Source: an uncultured Alcaligenaceae bacterium (GTDB lineage: Bacteria; Pseudomonadota; Gammaproteobacteria; Burkholderiales; Burkholderiaceae_B). Taken from it: a stretch of 20,208 nucleotides of DNA. How positions within the stretch are numbered: the stretch's first letter is position 1; each line of letters opens with the position of its first letter. The notes beneath the pieces are model-generated. The model did not search any database. It was not told the DNA's origin and saw only the letters and a list, made by a program, of their open reading frames with translations. Where the stretch lies: positions 1 through 20,208 of the forward strand of contig CALFXX010000066.1 of the NCBI GenBank assembly GCA_937952975.1, read 5' to 3'. A program made the position numbers and the translations under genes. Positions 6,551 through 13,761 of the stretch are shown one piece after another.

Positions 6551-8239
6551 TTAGACCGTCTGCGACAGCCAATCACAGAGGGCGGCATCAGTCAGTTGAT
6601 CGCCTTGCAGTGGGTCTCGGGCGGCTAAACGATGCTTGAGGATCAGGTCTGCCAAATGGCAGCGCATCGGCATGTTGACCTGTTTAGCCTCCCAGCGCAT
6701 GGCTGCCATGGTGACTACGTGATACAGCCCCGTGGCTGCCTGACGGGCCTGCTCAGAGCGATTTTCGTTGGCAACTGCGGACGCGTACTTGAACGCTTGG
6801 TCAATGCGTTCGGCTTGCAGTGCCGCGAGCTCTTGGCTGACGGGCGTGCCTTCGGCTAAAAGAGTTTGGATATGTTCATGTAGGGCCGGTAACGATTCTT
6901 CGCGCTGAATGGCCCGGATCACGTCAAGCGCGACAATGTTACTTGTGCCTTCCCAGATCGAGCCAAGGTGGGCGTCGCGCAATACTCGCGGGTCGCTCCA
7001 TTCTTCGATGTAGCCGCAACCGCCGCGCACTTCCATCGCATCGCCCGCAACCTTGCGCGCGTCGCGACACGCCCGAAATTTAATCAAGGGCGTCATGATA
7101 CGCATCAAGGGCCGTTTACTTTGGTCGTTGTCTGCCGCGGCTAAGGCCTGTGCAGTTTGGTACACCATGGTGCGTGCCTGCTCAGTGGCTAAGGCCATTT
7201 TGCTGAGTTGGCGTTGCATGAGAGGCATGTCCAGCAGACGCTTGCCAAAGGCTTTGCGGTGCTTGGCAATGTACAGTGCCTCAGTCAGTGCGCGCCGCAT
7301 CAAACCTGCCGCGCGCACACCGTTTGAGAGGCGCGAGTTATTGATCATGTCGGCCATGTGCTTAAAGCCCTGACCGCGTTCGCCGACTAGCCAGGCAAAC
7401 GCACCTTCAAGTCGGATCTCGCCGCTCGCCATTGAACGGGTACCTAACTTGTCTTTCAACCGCAAAATCCGATAATGGTTGTGCGTGCCATCGGCAAGCG
7501 TACGGGGCAGTAAGAACAGCGAAACGCCTTTGAGCCCATCAACGTTTTCAGAACGTGCCAGCACCATCGCAAAGCCCGCGTCAGGGTTTGAACAAAACCA
7601 CTTGTCGCCGGTAAGTGCCCAACTGCCATCGGTGGCTTGCGTGGCCTGCGTGGCGGTGGCGCTAACGTCTGAACCTGCGCCTTGTTCTGTCATAAACATG
7701 GCGCCCTGATGCAAGGCATCAAAGTCTTGGGTTGTGACCATCGGCAAGACTTTTTCGACCAAAGCCGGATCACCAAATTTACGCAACGTGCGGGCCAGTG
7801 AGTCGGTCATACTCACAGGGCAGCACAGGCCAAACTCGGCCTGTACAAACAGATACGTGAGCGCGTATTTAGCCGCCGGTGGCATGGGCGTGGGCCAGTT
7901 CAGTACACCACCGCGATGTGACATGGCCGCTAAGCCAAACTCGCTGTAAGCGTAACGCTCAAGCTCGACGTAAGCCGGATGCTTATTGACCTGCGAGGTG
8001 TCAATCCCAGCACGCGTGCGCACCGAGAGCGTTGGAGGATGTTTATCGGCGACTCCAGCCAGATCATCTAGCAACGAGCCTGCTAAGCCGCCTAGCCGTC
8101 GCAAATGCGGCAGCAGGTGCTGATGCAAGTCTTTTGGCAGGTAGCAGGCAAGTAGATCGCGTGCGGCGTCTGCCTCAAATAAATTAATCCCGTGCGCGTC
8201 TGGAACAGGATGTTCTGGTGCAAGGTTGTTATTGAGCAT
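6551..8239 (-). CDS. AidB-like acyl-CoA dehydrogenase family protein
   Basis: The 562-residue flavoprotein is longer than a standard acyl-CoA dehydrogenase (about 380-400) and fits the AidB/isovaleryl-CoA dehydrogenase-like subgroup with a C-terminal helical extension. Visible motifs are MFMTEQGAGSDVSAT (about 181-195) with the FAD-contacting T-E-x-G-x-G-S-D, GDKWFCSNPDA, the fatty-acyl region LKDKLGTRSMASGEI, and GSIWEGTSNIVALDV (about 426-440), where the glutamate sits at the usual catalytic-base position. AidB of E. coli is induced by alkylation damage and binds DNA, but most homologues have no proven substrate. The frame is open upstream to a TTG at 8299; I prefer ATG 8239 because the start LNNNLAPEHPVPDAHGINLF matches the family, although no clear ribosome site is visible. 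Confidence 0.85.
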   Translation of the reverse strand: MLNNNLAPEHPVPDAHGINLFEADAARDLLACYLPKDLHQHLLPHLRRLGGLAGSLLDDLAGVADKHPPTLSVRTRAGIDTSQVNKHPAYVELERYAYSEFGLAAMSHRGGVLNWPTPMPPAAKYALTYLFVQAEFGLCCPVSMTDSLARTLRKFGDPALVEKVLPMVTTQDFDALHQGAMFMTEQGAGSDVSATATQATQATDGSWALTGDKWFCSNPDAGFAMVLARSENVDGLKGVSLFLLPRTLADGTHNHYRILRLKDKLGTRSMASGEIRLEGAFAWLVGERGQGFKHMADMINNSRLSNGVRAAGLMRRALTEALYIAKHRKAFGKRLLDMPLMQRQLSKMALATEQARTMVYQTAQALAAADNDQSKRPLMRIMTPLIKFRACRDARKVAGDAMEVRGGCGYIEEWSDPRVLRDAHLGSIWEGTSNIVALDVIRAIQREESLPALHEHIQTLLAEGTPVSQELAALQAERIDQAFKYASAVANENRSEQARQAATGLYHVVTMAAMRWEAKQVNMPMRCHLADLILKHRLAARDPLQGDQLTDAALCDWLSQTV

Positions 8240-8321
8240 TAGCAAAAAATGTTGTCTTGAGGCTTGATAAGCGGACCAATGACCGTACACATTCCACAAC
8301 TGCGGTCAGGGCAGGCTAAGG

Positions 8322-9440
8322 TCAGGATGAAGTCATGGATAGGCATGCAAGCGTCTCTTTTGCGATAGCCAGGCTTGAGGTTAAGCCGGGCGATTCAATA
8401 CCAAATAAATTGACGAGCCCAGGGACCCCATGCGTTGCGGGCCCTGCAATCATGAAGTCGGCTGCGGGTTCGTGTGGCCCAGAAATTTTTGGGCGAATGC
8501 CAGAGTAAGTTGGCGATAAGGTGCCGTCTTGCATGCCAGGCCAGTAGGTCCGTACGGCCTCATAAAACCCCTCGCAGCGCGCAGGGTCGACCGCGTAGTC
8601 GACCTGATCGATCCATTGCACGTCAGGCCCAAATTTTGCTTGTCCGCCCAGATCGAGTGTCAGGTGCACACCTAAGCCGGCATGATGTGGTGTTGGGTAG
8701 ATCAGGCGCGAGAAGGGAGCACGACCTTGCAGGCTGAAGTAACTGCCTTTACAAAGATATTCAGTTGGGATCGAAGACTCGGGGATTCCTTTGATCTGCC
8801 GTGCCAGCGTTGGTGCGTGTAGACCTGAGGCGTTAACGAGTACGTTGCACGACAGTGCCATCGCCTCAGCCCCACCAAATTGCAAATCAAAACCGCCATT
8901 GCTGCGCACGCTACCCGATACAAGCGGGGTATGAAATACGCACTGTGCTCCAGCATTTTCGGCGTCGCCTTGATAAGCCAGCATCAAACCATGGCTATCG
9001 ATGATCCCCGTCGAAGGTGAGAGCAGGGCCGCCGTACAAAATAGGGCAGGTTCGAGTGCCTGCGCTTGGGCCGCAGAGAGCAGCTCCATGTCAGTGACGC
9101 CGTTAACATGCGCTTTTTTTAGAATTTCAGTGAGTGTCGGGATTTCTTCGTCGCTCGTCGCAACGATGAGTTTTCCTAAACGCTTGTGCTTGACTCCGTG
9201 TTCGGCGCAGTAGGCGTACAAAAGATGCCGACCTTCAACGCACAAACGCGCTTTAAGGCTCCCGGCGGGATAATAAATGCCCGCGTGGATGACCTCCGAA
9301 TTGCGCGCACTGGTTCCGGTGCCGATCCCTTCGGCGGCTTCAACCACCAAGACTTCCCGTCCGCTTTGGGCCAACGCCCGGGCAATCGCTAAACCGACTA
9401 CGCCTGCACCAACAACGATGCAATCAATATCTGTGCTCAT
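8322..9440 (-). CDS. LhgO-like FAD-dependent oxidoreductase (L-2-hydroxyglutarate oxidase family)
   Basis: The 372-residue protein belongs to the DAO/GlpD-type FAD oxidoreductases. The Rossmann motif VVGAGVVGLAIA spans about 9-20, with Glu34 closing the dinucleotide fold. The segment SEVIHAGIYYPAGSLKARLC at about 48-67 is characteristic of L-2-hydroxyglutarate dehydrogenase/oxidase, as is the C-terminal GIRPKISGP and FGIESPGLTSSLAIA. LhgO oxidises L-2-hydroxyglutarate to 2-oxoglutarate, feeding electrons to quinone. The protein is shorter than E. coli LhgO, so another 2-hydroxyacid or amine substrate is possible. Its ATG lies 9 bp after the flavin reductase gene, so the two are probably one transcript. 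Confidence 0.82.
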   Translation of the reverse strand: MSTDIDCIVVGAGVVGLAIARALAQSGREVLVVEAAEGIGTGTSARNSEVIHAGIYYPAGSLKARLCVEGRHLLYAYCAEHGVKHKRLGKLIVATSDEEIPTLTEILKKAHVNGVTDMELLSAAQAQALEPALFCTAALLSPSTGIIDSHGLMLAYQGDAENAGAQCVFHTPLVSGSVRSNGGFDLQFGGAEAMALSCNVLVNASGLHAPTLARQIKGIPESSIPTEYLCKGSYFSLQGRAPFSRLIYPTPHHAGLGVHLTLDLGGQAKFGPDVQWIDQVDYAVDPARCEGFYEAVRTYWPGMQDGTLSPTYSGIRPKISGPHEPAADFMIAGPATHGVPGLVNLFGIESPGLTSSLAIAKETLACLSMTSS

Positions 9441-9449
9441 GACTTCGAG

Positions 9450-9956
9450 TTATTTTTGAAGGTTAGGGGTGAGGTCGTAACCACCTGCGTGATACACCAG
9501 AGGTAAAGCGTCTGAGCGCTCGCAGTGTTCAACTTCACCAATAAAAATAATGTGGTCGCCCTCGTCGTAGCGACTGCGGTTGAAACATTCAAACCAGGCG
9601 GCACAGGGGAGATCAAGGCGGGGTGACCCGCTGGGCGCGTTGACTAGCGGCATATCGGCAAACCGCTCGGCTGCTGTGCCTCGAGTAAAGCGATGAGAGA
9701 CCCCAAGTTGCTCGTGGCTCATGACATGGATCACGTAGCGTTCGCAGGCTTGCATGGTTGCCATTGATGAGGAGCCACGCGACAAACTAAACAGCACGAG
9801 TGGTGGTTCAAGGGACACCGAGTTAAAGGAACTGACGGTCAGCCCAACAGGCGCTTGGCCTGGGAGGCTTGCAGTGATCACCGCTACGCCGGTCGGAAAG
9901 CGACCGAGGGTCGCTCGAAAAAAGGCAGAATCAAAAGTTGGTGCAGAGGCGGTCAT
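9450..9956 (-). CDS. Flavin reductase-like domain protein (HpaC/DIM6-NTAB type)
   Basis: This 168-residue protein shows the FMN-binding split-barrel flavin reductase pattern: RATLGRFPTGVAVITA near the N-terminus, VGLTVSSFNSVSLEPPLVLFSL, and later DHIIFIGEVEHCE. Members reduce free FMN/FAD with NAD(P)H for a two-component monooxygenase, or bind flavin with other roles. No oxygenase component lies nearby. The frame extends into pdxH on the same strand, but ATG 9956 begins one base after the pdxH stop (TAA T ATG) and gives the standard length, so it is the likely start, coupled to pdxH translation. An LhgO-like oxidase follows 9 bp downstream. Confidence 0.85.
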   Translation of the reverse strand: MTASAPTFDSAFFRATLGRFPTGVAVITASLPGQAPVGLTVSSFNSVSLEPPLVLFSLSRGSSSMATMQACERYVIHVMSHEQLGVSHRFTRGTAAERFADMPLVNAPSGSPRLDLPCAAWFECFNRSRYDEGDHIIFIGEVEHCERSDALPLVYHAGGYDLTPNLQK

Positions 9957-9957
9957 A

Positions 9958-10587
9958 TTATGGAGAAATGCGTTCGAGTGCCCAGCTGGTGCCAGAGCGT
10001 TGATAGGTAAGACGGTCGTGTAAACGCGAAGGGCGTCCCTGCCAAAATTCAAAGTACTCAGGCGCTAAACGATAGCCGCCCCAGTGAGGCGGGCGCGGCG
10101 GTTGCTCACCATATTTTTGTTGTATGGCTGCCGTGTTGGCTTCGAGTGCAGCAAGCGTGGTAGGTTGGCTTTGCGCCGATACCCAAGCACCTAAACGCGA
10201 ACCAAGCGGGCGGCTGTGAAAATATTCGTCAGACTCTTGTGCCGACACTTTGCTGATCAGCCCGTTAATGCGCACTTGGCGCTCGAGGGACTGCCAAAAA
10301 AAATTCAGGCTAGCCCAAGGCTGCACGGCCAAATCCTGGCCTTTGCGCGAGTTGTAGTTGGTAAAGAACACAAAACCCGCGTTGTCAAAACCCTTGAGCA
10401 GCACGACCCGTGCCGAGGGACGCCCTTGCGTATCGGCTGTGGCCAGGGTCATTGCGGTGGGCTCAGGAACGTTTTGCTCGAGCGCTTGCTCAAACCAAAG
10501 GCCAAACTGCTCAAATGGAGAGGCCTTGGCATCTTGTTCTAGAAGAGTCCCTTTTTCGTAGCTTTGCCGCAGATCTGCGATCGACAT
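9958..10587 (-). CDS. pdxH: Pyridoxamine 5'-phosphate oxidase PdxH
   Basis: PdxH is an FMN enzyme that oxidises pyridoxine or pyridoxamine 5'-phosphate to pyridoxal 5'-phosphate, the last step of PLP synthesis and salvage. The 209-residue sequence is complete: EPTAMTLATAD with PSARVVLLKGFD, FFTNYNSRKG (FMN binding), QVRINGLISKVS, FHSRPLGSRLGAW, and the C-terminal family signature YFEFWQGRPSRLHDRLTY. The frame continues upstream, but the ATG at 10587 has GGA six bases before it and gives the exact family length. PLP supplied by this enzyme would serve, among others, the PabC-type lyase encoded further along the window. Confidence 0.96.
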   Translation of the reverse strand: MSIADLRQSYEKGTLLEQDAKASPFEQFGLWFEQALEQNVPEPTAMTLATADTQGRPSARVVLLKGFDNAGFVFFTNYNSRKGQDLAVQPWASLNFFWQSLERQVRINGLISKVSAQESDEYFHSRPLGSRLGAWVSAQSQPTTLAALEANTAAIQQKYGEQPPRPPHWGGYRLAPEYFEFWQGRPSRLHDRLTYQRSGTSWALERISP

Positions 10588-10638
10588 GATGAATCCAGGT
10601 AAGGTAAATCTAAACCGATGAAAGCGCCCAAAATACGC

Positions 10639-10679
10639 CCATGCCTCAGTGTACCGTGGGCAACCTGAGCCGTGCATGG
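10639..10679. promoter_or_regulatory. Hairpin in the leader of pdxH
   Basis: CCATGC-CTCAG at 10639-10649 pairs with CTGAG at 10665-10669 and GCATGG at 10674-10679, giving 11 pairs, a 15-nt loop and a 4-nt bulge. It lies 52-92 bp before the pdxH start in the 177-bp gap after chaC. On the minus strand it is not followed by a T-run, so it could be an RNA leader structure rather than a terminator. No known riboswitch consensus was recognised. Confidence 0.3.
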
Positions 10680-10764
10680 ATACCCGTTGGGGTTACTGGC
10701 GATTGGTGGCCTGCGGCGCAACCTTTCGCGCAGCTCTTGCCAATACTGTGCGGTAACTGTTGGT

Positions 10765-11457
10765 CTATTGCTGCTGTTGTCGGTGTTGTGTGTGCTGCGG
10801 GTGTTGTTGGTCGGGTTGGAGTTGCCGTTGGCGCATCAGGCGCTCGGTTAAGGCGGCGAGTTGTTCGTCACAAATCCCAGCGGCTCTGAGCGACACGGCA
10901 GTTTGTGTCACGTAGTCGAAGCACGATCCGTATGTGCCGTGTGCTCGACAGATGATCTCAACTAAGTCATCCTCAGGGGGTTGCTTGACGTAGGCTGGGC
11001 CATTTCGATCGATGACAAAGGCCATTGCTGAGACGCCACCCGCCGATGTGTCGCAAGCAAGCCAACTTGGAAGATAGGCTCCGGTCCCCATTTCGCGCTT
11101 CCAGACTGCATCAAAGGTCTGCTCAACGTTCTTGGCAGGGATCTTGAACACCATTCCTTGGCAGCGGCCGGTCTGTTCTAAACCGAACACCAGCCCAGGG
11201 GTCTCGGGGGTTCCGCGATTAATACGCGACCACAGGCACAGCGAGCGGTGATAGCCGTTTAACGAGGCCGCCCGTTGTTCAATAAAGTCAAACTCTGGTT
11301 TCCAGATTAATGAGCCGTAGCCAAAAATCCAGAGATCTTGCCCAGGCACCCAGTCTTTTAGCGCGGTCTCAAGTGAGGCCAGACGTTCTTGTTCAGTCCA
11401 ACGCACAAATGTGTTGGCGGGTGGCGGGGCTGGGTGAGGTGTGGGCATGAGCGTCAC
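10765..11457 (-). CDS. chaC: ChaC-family gamma-glutamylcyclotransferase
   Basis: ChaC proteins cleave glutathione in the cytosol into 5-oxoproline and Cys-Gly. The 230-residue protein has the glycine-rich loop FGYGSLIWKP at about 45-54 and the catalytic glutamate in WKREMGTGAYLP (Glu122), with RAASLNGYHRSLCLWS and TPETPGLVFGL as further family motifs. The C-terminus, from about 207 on, is a Gln/His-rich low-complexity tail encoded by CAA/CAG/CAC codons. The GTG at 11457 overlaps the stop of the MFS gene by 4 bp (GTGA); ATG three codons later is an alternative. The coupling suggests co-expression with the transporter. Confidence 0.92.
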   Translation of the reverse strand: MTLMPTPHPAPPPANTFVRWTEQERLASLETALKDWVPGQDLWIFGYGSLIWKPEFDFIEQRAASLNGYHRSLCLWSRINRGTPETPGLVFGLEQTGRCQGMVFKIPAKNVEQTFDAVWKREMGTGAYLPSWLACDTSAGGVSAMAFVIDRNGPAYVKQPPEDDLVEIICRAHGTYGSCFDYVTQTAVSLRAAGICDEQLAALTERLMRQRQLQPDQQHPQHTQHRQQQQ

Positions 11458-12686
11458 AAGGGTGGTGGCGGTGTTGGTGAACGGGTAGCCGGTGTGCTTC
11501 GGTCTGTCATCTCGGCGTCACGGGTGAACCAGCGGCCAGCGCCTAGCGCAGCGGCTGTGATCCAAAACAGCGGCATGACCCCCCCCATGACCGCGCCAAG
11601 TGCGCCGAAGGCCAAGGGCAACGTCACCTGACAGCCATTAATTAAGGCCATACGCAATCCAAACGCTTCACCCGCACGCCCCGGTGGTGCATGATGTTGC
11701 AGTAGAGCCAAGATGCCAGGCTGGGTTGAGCCCAGCGCCAGACCTAGCGCAAAAGACATGGACATCAAAATCCAGACTTGGGAAAAGAACGGGTAGAGTA
11801 AAAAATTAAGTCCGGCCGCAACCAAGGCGCCGTTGATCAATTGCCAGGGGCGTACATGCCGTTGGATAAAAGGTAATGCAAGGCGTATCACGATTGTTGC
11901 GCTTGCAAACGTTGCCAGTACCAGCCCAATCGTGGTGGCGGACAACCCAGCACTGACACCAAAGATTGGCACGACAAAACCGTGAGTGTCCCAGGCACTA
12001 GACAGCAGCATATTAGCGACAAAGACACGGCGTAGCGCCCGACTCTCTAACAGATCGGTGACGCTGCGTTTGACTGCGCTCGCTGAGGCCTTAATGTGCG
12101 AGGCAACCAGGTAGCGTCTCATGCGGGTCAATCCGATCAGACAGAGGATTGGAGACAAAGCGAGCAAGGCGAACACACTGCGGTGACCAAAGTGGTCGAT
12201 TGAGAGGCCAGCAATCAAGGGGCCTACTAGTCCTGAGGTTGCCATTGACAGGGATAGCCATGAAAAATTGCGTAAGCGCTCTTCGCCCACACTTTGACCC
12301 ATTTGGCGCTGCACCGCGATTTGAAACGTCATGTGCCCTGTACCCACTAAAACCGCAGCGATCATCAGCGAGGGCAGGCTTTGCCAGGCAAACGGGACTA
12401 AGGCCCCCACACTGACCATGATCGCGCTAGCTCGCATTGGCTTGTAGGGCCCGATCGCATCGATTAAGCGGCCGGCCTTGACAGAGCAAAGCATCGGCAG
12501 CAGCGCAAATACAGCGATCAGCACCCCGACTTCGAGCGTTGAGCGCCCGAGTTGAAGTGCAGTCAAGGTAACGGCAACTCGTCCGCCCGAGATCGCGATA
12601 TGCACAAGCATAATCAACAGGCAGAGAACCCCCGCACTGGCAAAAGCAGACGGTGGTGATTGGGGCGAAGGTTGGGGGGGCGACAT
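11454..12686 (-). CDS. Major facilitator superfamily transporter
   Basis: The 410-residue integral membrane protein has about 11-12 hydrophobic segments spread over its length, and a motif-A-like loop GRLIDAIGPYKPMR between the second and third helices of the N-terminal half. The C-terminal end is a short Thr/Pro-rich cytoplasmic tail. Substrate cannot be inferred; general MFS drug or metabolite efflux is possible. The frame extends upstream to a TTG at 12743, but ATG 12686 removes a charged 19-residue leader and is preferred. Coding-strand homopolymers occur near both ends: C7 just after the start (12674-12680) and G8 at 11579-11586. Translationally coupled to chaC. Confidence 0.88.
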   Translation of the reverse strand: MSPPQPSPQSPPSAFASAGVLCLLIMLVHIAISGGRVAVTLTALQLGRSTLEVGVLIAVFALLPMLCSVKAGRLIDAIGPYKPMRASAIMVSVGALVPFAWQSLPSLMIAAVLVGTGHMTFQIAVQRQMGQSVGEERLRNFSWLSLSMATSGLVGPLIAGLSIDHFGHRSVFALLALSPILCLIGLTRMRRYLVASHIKASASAVKRSVTDLLESRALRRVFVANMLLSSAWDTHGFVVPIFGVSAGLSATTIGLVLATFASATIVIRLALPFIQRHVRPWQLINGALVAAGLNFLLYPFFSQVWILMSMSFALGLALGSTQPGILALLQHHAPPGRAGEAFGLRMALINGCQVTLPLAFGALGAVMGGVMPLFWITAAALGAGRWFTRDAEMTDRSTPATRSPTPPPPL

Positions 12687-12763
12687 GCTCACAGTATTAA
12701 GGGTAAATTGTGTTCCTCTCTCGCGTTCTTGTCGAGCGCGCAAAGCGGTTTTTTGGATAGATC
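12687..12763. promoter_or_regulatory. Divergent intergenic region between the MFS gene and tcdA
   Basis: These 77 bp separate two divergent genes and should hold promoters for both strands. I see GGAT at 12755-12758 as the tcdA ribosome site, 6 bp from its ATG, and an AT-rich block near 12695-12710, but no convincing -35/-10 pair. Confidence 0.4.
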
Positions 12764-13606
12764 ATGCAAAAAGACCTCGTAACAGAGCAATTGAGCCACA
12801 CTTCTGATGTCGAGCGCCGTTTTGGCGGACTCGATCGCCTTTATGGCGCACATTCTGGTGGTGCGCTGCAGCACGCGCATGTTGCCGTGGTGGGGATTGG
12901 TGGTGTTGGGTCCTGGGCTGCCGAGGCCTTGGCTCGCAGTGGAGTGGGGGCGTTGACTCTGATCGATCTGGATCACGTGGCAGAATCAAACATCAACCGG
13001 CAGGTGCATGCGTTGACTGAAACCTTGGGTCAGTCAAAGATTTCTGCCATGGCGCAAAGAATTCAAGGGATCAATCCCGCTTGTCACTTGACTCTGATTG
13101 ATGATTTTCTAGCGCCTGATAACGTTGAGCAGTTACTGCCCGCTGGGCTGAGCATCGTGCTCGATTGCACCGATCAGGTTGCCGCCAAGGTGGCGATGGT
13201 GCTGCAGTCGCGCACACGCAGGCAACCCTTAATAGTTTGCGGTGGGGCGGGCGGCAAAACGAACGCGTTGGCGCTGCAGGTAGGCGACATCTCTGAGGCG
13301 ACACATGATGCCCTGCTGGGAAGGATGCGCAATATTTTAAGACGCGAACATCGCTTTGCGCGGGCCGCCAATGCTGCCGGGAAAGCGCTAAAACGAGTCC
13401 CCAAGATGGGTGTTCGGGTGCTTTGGGTGAACCAGCCAACTCGCTTGCCAGAGGTGTGGCAAAAAAATGTAGAGGGCCAGGCCTTGCAAGGACTGTCTTG
13501 CGCTGGGTATGGTTCAACGGTTACTGTCACGGCAGCGATGGGATTTGCGGCCGCAGCAGAAGCAGTGAATACTATCTTGAGTGCGTCTGCGACTGAATCG
13601 GTGTAA
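12764..13606 (+). CDS. tcdA: tRNA threonylcarbamoyladenosine dehydratase TcdA
   Basis: TcdA (CsdL/YgdL) is an E1-like enzyme that uses ATP to cyclise t6A37 into ct6A37 on tRNA. The 280-residue protein starts with RRFGGLDRLYG, the usual entry into the fold, followed by VAVVGIGGVGSWAAEALARSG (ATP loop at about 44-49), LIDLDHVAESNINRQVHA at about 67-83, VLDCTDQVAAK, and GGAGGKTNA. The C-terminal LSCAGYGSTVTVTAAMG is also typical. Length fits the family. Together with tsaC earlier in the window this covers the first and last steps of the ct6A pathway, though the two are 10 kb apart and not co-transcribed. GGA precedes the ATG by 6 bp. Confidence 0.94.
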   Translation: MQKDLVTEQLSHTSDVERRFGGLDRLYGAHSGGALQHAHVAVVGIGGVGSWAAEALARSGVGALTLIDLDHVAESNINRQVHALTETLGQSKISAMAQRIQGINPACHLTLIDDFLAPDNVEQLLPAGLSIVLDCTDQVAAKVAMVLQSRTRRQPLIVCGGAGGKTNALALQVGDISEATHDALLGRMRNILRREHRFARAANAAGKALKRVPKMGVRVLWVNQPTRLPEVWQKNVEGQALQGLSCAGYGSTVTVTAAMGFAAAAEAVNTILSASATESV

Positions 13607-13761
13607 CCCCAAGAAGTCAAGAACCAAATAGGATATCGTCTCGGCGGGTCTGGAGCGGTGTACGAATCGACAGTATTGACGCGTGTGTGTTGCTCCGACC
13701 GACTGATGAATGATGAAGAACAAAACACAACGATCACTAAAAACAGAATAGCGACAAAAAG

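Noticed and set aside
8237..8299. Longer AidB-like protein starting with TTG at 8299
   Set aside because: The extra 20 residues are unlike the family and ATG 8239 gives a better start.
10539..10764. An open minus-strand frame between chaC and pdxH reading into the start of pdxH (for example YWQELRERLRRR)
   Set aside because: It overlaps the well supported pdxH start, has no ribosome site and matches no family I recognise; probably chance.
10641..10889. Plus-strand open frame of 82 codons opposite chaC
   Set aside because: It overlaps the conserved chaC gene antisense and has a repetitive Val/Gly composition caused by the Gln-rich tail of ChaC on the other strand.
13676..13704. Sigma-70 promoter with TTGACG before the hydroxyacid dehydrogenase gene
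   Set aside because: The sequence at 17-bp spacing is CCGACT, which is not an acceptable -10 element.
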